Assembly (NCBI GenBank): GCA_032622095.1
Contig: CP136066.1
Coordinates: forward strand, 227,422,961 to 227,486,960
DNA length: 64,000 nucleotides
Reading direction: 5' to 3'
Source of the DNA: Siphonodentalium dalli
Lineage: Eukaryota > Mollusca > Scaphopoda > Gadilida > Siphonodentaliidae
In this document: in pieces, positions 25,056-35,429 of the stretch
Layout of the letters: each line of letters begins with the position of its first letter
How positions within the stretch are numbered: position 1 is the first letter of the stretch
Notes under the pieces: generated by a model
What the model saw: the letters and a program-made list of their open reading frames with translations, nothing else
Database searches by the model: none
Told to the model about the DNA's origin: nothing
Made by a program: the position numbers and the translations under genes

Positions 25056-26395
25056 ACCAGAAGCAGACAAACGTTATGTTCAACGACCAACCAACAAAGC
25101 ACTTTAACTTCATTCTTGGTCACCAATTTCTTCGTCCACCAGCTATCAACATTCACACATATTCTTGGACACAGCTTCAACTACATATTTCACCGTTCTC
25201 CAGCCAAAATCCAGTCAAACACATTCTCGAAAACTGCTTCAACTACATATTTCACCGTACATGTGATATTGAGTGTTAATTAATTGACAAGTGATATTGA
25301 GTATTTATTAATGAAGCTGATTTAAAGTAGAAGAGTTAACTAATATGTTCAACCGAGTTGAAACTATAGAGTCACATTTGATACATGTATATTTACCTGC
25401 TTGTCGCACATTTAACATGTAAATCTAATTATCCAGCTGGCTATAACTCGTATTTGGCACACGAATTCAAAACTCATAACAATATTTTAGTATAAGTTTT
25501 GTATCTGATAGCCGTTTCTGTTCTTAATCGTTCCCAAAATACAGATAATAAAATCACAATATAATCACAGAATATAAATCACCAACATGTGCCACATTTA
25601 GAATATAAATCGCCAACATGTGCCACAGTTAGAATAATATGATGATACGTAAACGTAATTTGCGCCCGCTTGTTAATCTTTCGTAGGATTTGATGATTAA
25701 TTAACCATAATTACAAAAATCATACCGGTATATGTAAATGATCATACACTCAAAAAAAATTCATTGTAATATTACGACAGAAACTGTTGGCAGGAATTGG
25801 ACCATCAGTAACTGTCGTAAAATTACGAGATCAACGTAATCTGACATTTACAAATTTGATCGTATATTTACAAAATGATCGTAATATTATGACAGAAAAA
25901 CTATCGTAAAATTACAACATCATCGTAATGTGAATTTACGGTTTAATCGTAAAATTACATGGCCAACGTAATCTGAAGCTGAGAACCTGGTGTGAATTGA
26001 ACTGTGGTGGGGTCTCAAGCGATCTACCCCTACACATTATAAACAAATGCCAGTAAATGACATAAGTAGCTTGAGGATGGATGTGATCCATCGAACCACA
26101 GAAAAATTCAACCAGGTCCACAGGTGCTAAATTTCTGCACTATACATCTACAATTATAGATAAAAATAAATGTCCAACACCTAATTGTCATGAAATCGAC
26201 ATTTCTCGTACAACAACATTTTGGAACAAAGTTACATACCGGTACCTTGAATAATTAGCCTAACTAATGTAGGTACCAACCTGTGCTTCCACCATGACAA
26301 AAGATAACAAACTCTGATAATCAACACCCGAGTTACAAGGTGATATGCTCGGACAGACAGAGCCATTGACTACCTGTACTGGTAAATGCCCTCCG
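25056..26395. other. Mostly unique flank of the satellite, with small repeats
   Basis: No gene seen. Two copies of the 31-bp unit that forms the array at 44.2 kb lie at about 25,565-25,640. At 25,760-25,980 a short phrase around CGTAATATTACGACAG or CGTAAAATTACGA recurs about six times in alternating orientation, forming small palindromes. Confidence 0.5.
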
Positions 26396-26922
26396 GGGGG
26401 GGGGGGGGGGGTCAGAAAACATTTTCAGGCACGTATGCTGATTTTTTACTTTCGACCCTTGTTGGGACCCCCACCCACAATGCGTCCAAATTTTTCCGAC
26501 CATTTTTGGACACCCACCCCTTTTAACACTAAAGCAGATTTGCGGGGGGTATTCACTCTAAACAGCTGTATATGAATTTCTGTGCATACTATTTGTCATG
26601 GATGTTAACATTGGCATGTAAATAGGAACGGGTCATTTTGGGTTCATTCGGCCAAAAAAACATGGCTGCCAGCGGCCATCTTGGATTTCAAAATACAACA
26701 CAATAACTGCCTGCAGTCAGTTTAGCAGTTAGAATTACATTATTTCTCTTATTCTAAGGTGTTTTAAGCCAAATTCATTGAATAAAACAATAAAAAAACT
26801 TGCAGGAAAAAAGTTCTGAGTTGCGGAAAAAATTGTTTGTTAGTCACATCGACCAAACCACCCACCCAGTGACCCACCCCACCCCCGCATAAGTGCCTGT
26901 AAAAAATACCCCCCCCCCGCCC
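26396..26922. mobile_element. G-run-ended element (about 530 bp)
   Basis: The left end is a run of G followed by TCAGAAAACATTTTCAGGCA and TATGC. The right end mirrors it: GCATAAGTGCCTGTAAAAAA then TACCCCCCCCCC. The interior has no reading frame of note. It resembles 9,144-10,243 in ending in homopolymer G/C. It also contains one reversed GGCCATCTTGG block akin to the units at 35.4-37.0 kb. Target duplication not visible. Confidence 0.5.
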
Positions 26923-26929
26923 GACCCCC

Positions 26930-27165
26930 ATAGGCATAATATGATAATAACATGGGAGGAACAGAGGAAACATGGACTACCGGTGTACCTACATTTAATG
27001 ATAATAACATGGGAGGGACAGGAAACACCGGCTACCTTCATCTAATGACTAGTATAATAACATGGGAATATTAACAGAGGAAATACAGGCTACTTTCATC
27101 TAATTACTAGTATAATAACATGGGAATATTAACAGAGGAAACATGGGCTACCTTCACAGTGGTCA
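26930..27165 (+). repeat. Short tandem repeat, about 58 bp x 4
   Basis: Units carry AATAACATGGGA, ACAGAGGAAACATGG and CTACCTTCATCTAAT. A VNTR; noncoding. 27,166-27,475 is AT-rich with a weak inverted pair around GATATCGCTTAATTGT (27,290) and GGCGATATAAC (27,402). Confidence 0.65.
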
Positions 27166-27479
27166 GTGATTTGTAACATGAGAGCAGATGGTGCATAAAT
27201 CACTTAATTTTTTTTTAAGTACTGAATTGTACACAACTAAGTGTAGCACACATGTTTTCCTCTACCAACAATTAATCTGCCTTTGCTGTGATATCGCTTA
27301 ATTGTAGGAAGCCACGTAAAACCACAAATATAAAATAAATAAATGAAAGGCAGTAGCAACATTGAGTAAATTTGTTGGGGTTTTGTTGCTTTCCACAACT
27401 AAGGCGATATAACAATGAGGCCAGATCATTTGTTGTTGATGGAAACCATGTGATCTATGGTTAGTCACCTACAATAGGT

Positions 27480-27657
27480 AGTCACGATGCACCGTCTGCA
27501 CATATCATATGTACTCCGCCGATCGGAAAGTTTTCTTCAGGCAAGAAGTTGGACAGAGGTCGCCACATAGGAATCGAACCCATGTCAGTCACTAGCTCAG
27601 GTCCTACAGCTTGGTGACCGGTACCGTGCTCATTGGACCACTGACCAACCCAGACAC
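27480..27657 (-). mobile_element. tRNA-derived SINE-like element
   Basis: Read on the minus strand, the head carries a pol III A-box-like GGTTGGTCAGTGG near 27,650 and, about 70 bp on, a B-box GGGTTCGATTCC near 27,575. These are the internal promoter elements of a tRNA. The sequence between does not form an obvious full tRNA cloverleaf, and the body continues past the head for about 90 bp, as in a SINE. No clear A-rich or microsatellite tail or target duplication. Single copy in this window. Confidence 0.6.
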
Positions 27658-28090
27658 CACCCCCCAATAATAAACAACAATGTACATATAGTATACACTG
27701 ATACAACTACTATTTAAACATGAAATACATAGACGTGTGTCTCCTTAATTATGCAGCCATTGTTATTGACCCAGAAACTCAAACCCAACAAAGTGCTCCC
27801 AAAATTCCATTGGTTTAATTTGGAAATCCTGAAAATGAAGTAACAATATTATACACGGTACTAACTACTATGGACAAAAAAGCAGCTCAGCATTTGCGCC
27901 AAGATTTTCGAGTGTCACTGTCAGCTAATGTATTGACATCCTGTTCAAACACCGCTGTTTTTTTGTTTTAATAATTTTTCGACTTTCCCAAATTTTAAAT
28001 CAAACTAACAACATAGGGACTGGAATACCAGCACCGAAGCCGACCCACCCAAACTCAGTTGCGGCAGTTTCTGACAAAAAATTTGCTTTA

Positions 28091-28451
28091 GTATATCTGG
28101 GATAAATCGCAACCATCTTTCATACTTTGCGATAATTACTTTGCGATATCTTTGACTGATGATAAATCACAAACAAATTTGGGTTCAAGTTTTGAAAGCC
28201 CTCCTGTCACTTTCCAAATATCTATTTAAAAATACATAGATCGTAAAATACTTCGCAATTTTATATAACAGAATAGCAATCATCTTTGCGATAAAAACTG
28301 TTAATTACTTTGCAAACAAATTAACATACCTTTGCAATGGCAAAGGTAAGTGTCGTAAATTTGTTTGTGATTTATCAGTCAAAGATAATATCGCAAAGTA
28401 ATTATCGCAAAGTACCGTATGAAAGATGGTTGCGATTTATCCCAGATATAC
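28091..28451. mobile_element. MITE with about 90-bp terminal inverted repeats
   Basis: The left arm begins GTATATCTGGGATAAATCGC, then CAACCATCTTTCATAC and TTTGCGATAATTACTTTGCG. The right arm, 28,358-28,451, mirrors it with a few small indels. GCGATA-type words recur in the interior. No reading frame. Confidence 0.75.
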
Positions 28452-28592
28452 TGAATGCGCATGCGTATAGAATCAGGACGCTTTTCAAATTCGCTCTGCT
28501 GTTTTGTTTATTTCTCGATGTTTTTGGACATTTAGCTTTAAGATATAAAGGATATTCAGTTCTGTATGACTGTTTAGGATTATATAGTTTGA

Positions 28593-29402
28593 ATGTCAGA
28601 TAAGAAACGTGACCGCAATTCGGAGGGAGAGACACCCAAGCCATCCGAAAAAAATCCCAAAACTAGCGCGGGTGCAATGGCCGACGGCGACGGTGTAGTC
28701 AACCAGCTGAAAGCGTTGACCGATGTCATCATTGAAGTAAAAAATGGACAAGATGGAATGCGAAAGGCGATTGACAAAAAATTAGACAAGATGAGGGACG
28801 AGTGGAAAAAGACTTTTGATGAAAAATTTAAAGTACTTAAAGAGGACATAACGTTGGAAATCGGAGTGGAACGTGCTAGGCTCGATACAGTTATTCAACA
28901 AGTTGGAGAGTTAACCAACCGTATCGCGCACGCTGATCGACAACAATCTGACCCAGTTACGCCGCCGTTACGCCAATCAGCTGATGACAGCGAGCTCGCT
29001 GTTATTATAACAAATGTGCCGGAGAGACAGGATGAAGACCTCGACGATGTGATACAGGGAATGTTAACTACCATGAAGCTAGAGAATCAAGAGATCCGTG
29101 TATTATCCGCGAGGAGGCTGAATAAAAGGGTGCTGAACAAACCAGCGTTGTTAAAGGTAACTTTCGAAACTGTGCCACAAAAAGTGAAGGTTCTTCGGAA
29201 CAAACAAAAACTACGCGATGATGACAGATATAAAGAATGTTACATCCGCAGCAGTAAGCCACACGTTGAGAGGCTGGTCGAGACGAATGCCAGGACACTC
29301 CTCGCACAGTTACCGAATGGCCATGAATTCTTTGTGTCGGGAAGTGGGCGAATCGTTCGGAAGTCGGACCGCCATCACCGAGGGGCCAACAACTCGAGAT
29401 AG
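28593..29402 (+). CDS. LINE ORF1 nucleic-acid-binding protein
   Basis: 269 residues from an ATG in the LINE leader. By family analogy it coats the element's RNA and acts as a chaperone during target-primed reverse transcription. Residues 1-30 are basic and polar. About 40-115 are heptad-rich with alternating K/E (MRKAIDKKLDKMRDEW and onward), a likely coiled coil for oligomerisation. About 134-190 (VIITNVPERQDEDLDDVI ... LLKVTF) look like an RRM-type fold, and 195-260 a C-terminal domain, as in L1-type ORF1 proteins. It is uninterrupted, so this copy could be young. The TAG stop is directly followed, in the same frame, by ORF2 without an ATG. A zinc knuckle is not seen. Identification rests on position plus domain pattern. 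Confidence 0.8.
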   Translation: MSDKKRDRNSEGETPKPSEKNPKTSAGAMADGDGVVNQLKALTDVIIEVKNGQDGMRKAIDKKLDKMRDEWKKTFDEKFKVLKEDITLEIGVERARLDTVIQQVGELTNRIAHADRQQSDPVTPPLRQSADDSELAVIITNVPERQDEDLDDVIQGMLTTMKLENQEIRVLSARRLNKRVLNKPALLKVTFETVPQKVKVLRNKQKLRDDDRYKECYIRSSKPHVERLVETNARTLLAQLPNGHEFFVSGSGRIVRKSDRHHRGANNSR

Positions 29403-32400
29403 GACAAGCCGACATGTGACTTTCCGAGGAAGGCAGTAAAAATTGGGCATATAAACATTAATGGTTGGACTTTGAAAAGTAAAACATTGAAAACAAAATT
29501 AATAAATGCAGTAAATTGTGATATATTATGTATTTCTGAATCTCACTTGAAACAAGGAGAAAATATTGATTTATTGAATTATTTATGGATTGGAAATAAC
29601 AGATCAAGTACACATGTATTAGCCCCTAAGGCTTCTGGTGGTGTGGGAATGCTAATTAGAGAAGAATTATTACAATATTTTGATGTTTCCATATTAGACA
29701 GAGAAATTGATGGCATTTTATCAGTAAAGTTTAAATCAATTAGTTTAAATGAAGAATTCATATTATGTACATGTTATCTTCCCCCAGAAAGGTCTGTGTG
29801 GGGCAGAAATCCAGATAGATTTTTCTCACATATTTTGACAAGCGCTTATTTACATTGTGATACCCCAATGATTGTATGTGGTATATGAATGCACGCATAG
29901 GTAAATTGTCAGATGTAAATATGGAACTCGACTGTGTACCCCAAATTCATAATATTGATAACACAGTAAACCAGCATGGAAAATCGTTTCTTGAATTTTT
30001 AAATGAAACTAAGTTATGCTGTTTAAATGGTCGTTTGAATAATGAAAACAATAATTATACCTCGATTAGTACCAAGGGTTCAGCTGTTGTCGATTATATT
30101 TGTGTGCCACATGACGTATTTGATCGCTTCAATAATTTCTGGGTCAAAACACAATCGGATTTAATTACCGATAATTCGTTAGAAAGTATGCTAGGTGAAG
30201 GGTGTAAACCACCGGACCATAGTTTTGTTTTGGTGGAGTATATTGTAAATACAGTCCATGTACATGGCAGCACACCAACTGATCACAAATATACACCAAC
30301 TAAACTTAATAAACCATTACCAGCTGATTTTTTAGTCTCATCTGAAACTTTATTAAATTTGATACATGAAATCGAGTCTGCAATAGAATCCCAAATAACT
30401 GTAGACAATATTTATGATAAATTTACAAAACACATTTTTGAAAATATGTCAGACCAATTACCAAGTTTCAAAAATGGAAGGCGTTCACATAAAAAATTTA
30501 AATTTCACAAACCATATTGGAATGATGACCTTACTAAATTATGGCAAACAATGAGTAACTTGGAAAATGCATTCCTAAAATATAAAACTAAGTCAAGAGA
30601 CAAAAATTTAGCTTTTCTAAAATTTAAAGAGGCTAGGCAAATTTTTAATCGTAAATTACGCACTTATGAAAGACAATATAAACGTAATTTTGCACTCGAT
30701 ATGGAACTAAACTGTAATAATCCTAAATCTTTCTGGGACACGATTAAGAAACTTGGACCCAAAAAAGAAAATGGTATCCCAAATGAAGTAATTGGACCTG
30801 ATGGTTCTGTCATAACAGATACAAAATTAATTACAGAAAACTGGAGGTCTGCTTTTAAAACTTTATACAATCCGGAATTTGGAAATGAACTTTTTGATAA
30901 TAATTTCAGAGAAAATATCATAAAAGAAAAGGTATTTACAGAAAATAAATTTTTAGACCCATTATATGTACACAATAATGTTCTAAATCGGACTATTCAA
31001 ATAGAAGAAATTGATCGTGCAATAAATAAAGTAAAGACTGGAAAGGCGTTTGGCATAGATAAAATACCTGGTGAAACCCTAAAATGTGAATCTGTTAAAC
31101 CTGTGTTGCTTAGTTTATTTAATTTCATTTTTGATACTGGCATTATACCATCTGTTTGGAGACAATCTATAATATGTCCCATACCAAAAGATAAATCACT
31201 AGACCAGAGAATTCCGCTTAATTATCGTGGCATCTCATTACTACCAACAAGCAGCAAATTATATAATAGTGTTTTAAATAATAGACTTGTTGAACATCTA
31301 GACCATAATAATATACTAGTTGATGAACAAAATGGTTTCAGATCAAAGCGGTCATGCATTGATAATATTTTCATACTAACAAGCATAATGAAAGGAAAAA
31401 AAGATATATTTACTACGTTCATAGATTTCAAAAAAGCTTTCGATTGTATCGACAGAGACATGTTACTCTTCAAACTTCTTAAATGTGGGATAGACGGAAA
31501 CATGTACCAATCAATTCGAAGTATGTATAGCAGTACACATGCACGTATCAGAATAAATGGAGATGTGTCGGAGCCTTTTGATTGTCAATTTGGTGTAAAA
31601 CAAGGAGATAATTTATCATCTACACTCTTTAATGTATTTGTAAATGATCTGGCATCTGAAATAAAAACCATGAATGTTGGTGTAAAATTAAATGACATTA
31701 ATGTACCCATTTTAATGTATGCTGATGACATAGTGTTACTATCTGAAAATGAAAACAATATGCAAAATATGCTCGAAGTAGTTCACAAATGGTGTAGAAA
31801 GTGGAGAATGGTGATAAACACAAATAAAACAAAAACAATGCATCTTAGAAATGTCAGAACCAAACGAACAAGTTTTCCTTTTAAACTTGGCACGCAACAA
31901 CTGAATATCGTAGAAGAATATAAATTCTTGGGTATTATTATTCATGAACACAAACAATTTGACACAACAGCTGAGGTCTTGGCCAAATCTGCAAGCAGAG
32001 CTTTAGGTGCTATAATTTCAAAAATTCACCCATATAAAGATATAGGTTTCAAAACATTAAAAAAATTATATATAACATGTGTATCTCCAATTTTAGATTA
32101 TGCATCAGGCGTATGGGGTTCAAAGAATTTTTCATGTCTAGATAGTGTACAGAATAAGGCTTTTAGATATTTTTTGGGAGTCCATCGCTATTGTCCATTA
32201 TTAGCAGTAAATGGTGATATTGGTATATCATCTTGTAAGATTCGTCGAGTCCTGAACCATATCCGTCTATGGAACCATATAATAGAATTACCAGATGACA
32301 GACTAATTAAAAAAGTGTTTAACTGGGACCTATCTCATGTTTCAAATGGTTGGTGTTCCTTTATGAATGATACTCTATCTAACTTACAATTGTCAACAGT

Positions 32401-32905
32401 ATTTCAAAATTTAGAAACATGTAATATAGACGATTTTGAAACGAAGCTTAAAAATGATGAATCAGATAAATGGAAAAACAGCTTAAATTTTGTTCCTAAA
32501 TTAAGAACATATAAACTTTTCAAAAGGAATTATGAAACTGAATCATATGTATTGATGAATATGGACCGTGCTCATAGATCTATATTTGCTCAGTTTCGAT
32601 GTGGAATTCTTCCTTTGAGAGTGGAAACTGGTCGTTTTAGAAATGAAAAGCTAAATCTCAGAAAATGCACATTATGTGCCTCACATGAAGTCGAAGATGA
32701 AATGCACTTCCTATTAAAATGCCCTTTCTATAACGAAAAGCGAGAACTTTTACTCGACTCTCTCCCTTTAAATGTAACCATGATGATAGAACAAAACCAG
32801 TTAGAATCATCAGCTTTTATTGAAATAATCAACAAACACACACGTCAGTGTGCTAATTTTATCCATGATGCCTATCTGAAAAGAAAGCAGTATATATATA
32901 AATAA
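29403..32905 (+). pseudogene. LINE ORF2: endonuclease and reverse transcriptase, one frameshift
   Basis: The APE-type endonuclease starts at about 29,439 (KIGHININGW), continues with CISESHLKQGE and CTCYLPPE, and loses frame at about 29,880. There one base appears missing between VCG and MNARIG, giving a TGA at 29,886. The downstream frame (from 29,876, 1,009 residues) continues with the endonuclease C-terminus (DYICVPHD, PDHS), then the reverse transcriptase: KTGKAFGIDKIPGE near residue 385, RGISLLPTSSKLY, FIDFKKAFD at 515, GVKQGDNLSSTLF, YADD at 615 and FLGIIIHE. It ends with C-x2-C-x9-H-x4-C at about 931-950. Catalytic Asp of motifs A and C are present. The protein nicks target DNA and copies the element RNA; this copy needs frameshifting to do so. 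No ATG lies between the ORF1 stop and the endonuclease. Confidence 0.9.
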
Positions 32906-33071
32906 ACATCATAGCATATAATAGCGTAAATTGACAGGCGTCTTGCTATACAATGCAAAAATATTAATTAACTCTTATTTTCAGGGTGACATATAGGCCC
33001 AATAGGGCCGGGTGCGCGATGTAAACTAATGTCTAAAAATTGTTTGTAATTTAACATGCACATGTCACGTA

Positions 33072-33077
33072 AATAAA
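33072..33077 (+). promoter_or_regulatory. Poly(A) signal of the LINE
   Basis: AATAAA 167 bp after the ORF2 stop and 13 bp before the element's TAC-repeat tail. Confidence 0.5.
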
Positions 33078-33286
33078 AGATATTACTACTACTAAAGCAA
33101 ATTTTTTGTCATAAACTACCGCAACTGAGTTTGGGTGGGTCGGCTTCGGCGCTGGTATAATACACATGTATGACCTGGTTTAGCATAGAGTGGGGATTAT
33201 AATCTTCCTGAGTGTGGCACAAACTTGGCCATGCATCTAATCCTGAGTTCACATGGTTTGGGACATAATCACATTGACTGGTAACA

Positions 33287-33772
33287 TTAAAGGTACTCAA
33301 TCCGATAAAACTCCTCTCAATTACTATTTTAATGGCTTCGGGGGTCAAAAATATTTGATTCGAGTCGAGGAAGTCACCCATCAAAGCTCAGATTTGTTAG
33401 ATATCGATTTTAGAAATCTATTATTTTTCATTATCGGGAATATTATCTGACCCAGAACTCAGTCAAAATTGCGCTGTTATTACCACTTGATTTTAGAGTT
33501 ATCCTTCCTTGTCTGTTTGAATAGATTTGAGTACACATCCAGAGCAGATTACGGCAGTTTAAGGCAATTATTAGTACTCATCTCGAGTAAATAACAAATT
33601 TCAAAAATCAATATTTAATAACTCTGAGCTTTGTTTGATGGGTTCCTCGACTCGAATCAAATATTTTGTACCCCCAAAGCCAAAGAAATAGTAATATAGG
33701 ACCATCTGATCGGATTGTTGTTGTTGGAATCTGTTGAGATGGGGACCCTCTGTTCGGATTGAGTACCTTTAA
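33287..33772. mobile_element. TTAA-flanked MITE (486 bp)
   Basis: TTAA at both extremes and mirrored AGGTACTCAATCCGA inside. Subterminal inverted blocks also pair: GATTCGAGTCGAGGAA with TTCCTCGACTCGAATC, and TCAAAGCTCAGA with its mirror. A TTAA target suggests piggyBac-type mobilisation. No transposase. Confidence 0.7.
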
Positions 33773-34095
33773 GTTAGTTGGTATTCAGATCTCTTATAGG
33801 AAACATGTGTTACTAAATATTTACTGGACACAGAACGAATCGTGTTATGTTCCAGGTTTTCTGCTGTGATGACTCGCTTTCACATGCCCAAGTTGTACCC
33901 AGTAACCAAGTTATCCCGACAATCTTGCAAACAATCTTCTGATGTGAACCCATCCCCTCTCATATCGACAAACCCATTTACACATCATGTCGTTCTGTGT
34001 ATTTATGGAATTTTCAGGTTCAGATACCGGGTACCGGTATATAGAACCATGGTTTATGAATATATCTAGGTTATTAGGCCTGAGCATTGAGGGGC

Positions 34096-34215
34096 AGGGG
34101 GGGGGGGGGTGCAAGGTGCGAATGGAATTATGCAAAATTGTGTTTTTGGTCAGATTCAAGGGGGAGGGGGTGCAGTGTTGAAATTTCCCGAAGTGGACAC
34201 CCACCGCCCCCCCAA
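34096..34215. repeat. G-run/C-run bounded segment
   Basis: Begins CAGGGGGGGGGGGG and ends CACCGCCCCCCCAAC about 120 bp later. It is built like a miniature of the G-run-ended elements at 9.1 and 26.4 kb. Too short and simple to call an element with confidence. The rest of 33,921-35,080 is unique, apart from one diverged copy of the 160-bp unit near 34,470-34,600. Confidence 0.35.
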
Positions 34216-35084
34216 CAATGGAGACCCTCTGGCCACGTCCCTGACCAAACAGTACCGTAGCTCCACTGCAGTGACCATCTTGATACCACTGTGGATACCG
34301 TATACTACCAGCAATACAATGGTCTTCACCGGGGTATCACCCTGTTTTTCAAGTCAATTACTTTGATTATAGTGGAACCCCACAACCACGGGGATGTTTG
34401 TATGCCAACAATGAAAACTAAAATGGTAATTCCTATCTAGAGGTCACCTCGAGGATCCATATTAAGTTCGATGAAGGGTTGTGGCCTGTAGGGTGTGCCA
34501 AAGAATTTAGTGATGCAAAGAGTAAAACACAAGATACCTGCTAGTGGCCATGTATTTCATCGAAAATTGTTCAAATTCAATCGTTCCCATCTAGAGGTGA
34601 TCCCAAACATACATGTAGTAATGTACCCTTAAATTTTCAAAACATTTCACCAATAATTAAGAAACTGACCTTACATTCATTCCTCGCGCCAAACTAAATT
34701 TATTTTAGAGTACTGACGTCTTCAATGGTTGACGTCCCCACGTAATTCCTTGAACCAAATGATTTTTGTGTCGGTGAAATGTGCACATGGCGATCGAATA
34801 ATTATCTTGCTCGAACCGAAAAGCCATTTTAATTCTTAATCGTGCACGCCTTATCCATATACCATATCACAAATAAACAGACGCTCTTTATTTGGCACGC
34901 TTAAGGAAATCGGGACCGTGGTAAATTAGAACCGATTTATTTTCAATTTCAGATTAATATTTTCCATGCGCAATATGTCAGTCTATTGTCAGATAATTTA
35001 CAATGCTCAGTTGCGATACGGACGCTAGGTTTTACTGTGGTTTAAACTTACACAGCGGTAGTGGCACCAAAAACTCAACCGCGA

Positions 35085-35212
35085 CCACGCGGTTGCCCGC
35101 GTTTTCAATACCGCGGCTGACCACGTTATTACACCGCGGTCAGGCGTTATTACACCGCGGTCAGGCGGTATTACACCGCAGTCAGGCGGTATTACACCGC
35201 GGTCATACCGCA
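35085..35212 (+). repeat. GC-rich minisatellite, about 21 bp x 5
   Basis: Units of ATTACACCGCGGTCAGGCG with small changes. Each carries the palindrome CCGCGG. GC content is far above the surroundings. Similar CCGCGGT words reappear at 37.25-37.6 kb. Confidence 0.75.
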
Positions 35213-35429
35213 TGTCAACCTCGTTAAGGAGGGTCGATTAATTAGAGCATACATGTAGCTGTACTTCATATAATGAAAGTGTCAATGACACTGTACCTCA
35301 ACTTGGAAAGGGAATAATTTAATGTGGAGCGATTAGGGGTGCGGAAAGTTGAAATGTCTAAGTAATACTAGATTATCAACATGAAGAGATACATATACCG
35401 GTACATGTATACCGGTATATAAAAAAGTT

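Larger units (their letters stand above)
28452..33089 (+). mobile_element. Non-LTR retrotransposon (LINE), nearly complete
   Basis: A 5' leader of about 140 bp, ORF1 (28,593-29,402), an endonuclease/reverse-transcriptase ORF2 (29,403-32,905, one frameshift) and a 3' UTR of about 180 bp. The 3' UTR ends AATAAAAGATATTACTACTA, a poly(A)-type signal plus a TAC microsatellite tail instead of poly(A). Length (4.6 kb), an APE-type endonuclease and a C-terminal CCHC-like knuckle are typical of CR1/L2/Jockey-type or similar clades; the exact clade is not fixed by eye. It lies inside an inverted-repeat element; no target duplication was found. Confidence 0.85.
28025..33158. mobile_element. Inverted-repeat element split by a LINE and a second MITE
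   Basis: About 69 bp at the left (ATACCAGCACCGAAGCCGAC ... TTTGCTTTAGTA, 28,025-28,093) is mirrored at 33,090-33,158 with only a few differences. Between them lie a MITE (28,091-28,451) and a whole LINE (28,452-33,089). The simplest history is a short palindromic DNA element whose centre took both insertions. Two independent solo copies in opposite orientation would look similar. 27,660-28,024 to the left shows nothing recognisable. Confidence 0.6.

Noticed and set aside
28402-28849. Minus-strand frames opposite the LINE leader and ORF1
   Set aside because: Shadows of ORF1 and of the MITE arms, with no features.
33253-33450. Small + strand frame
   Set aside because: Overlaps the left arm of a TTAA-flanked MITE; noncoding.
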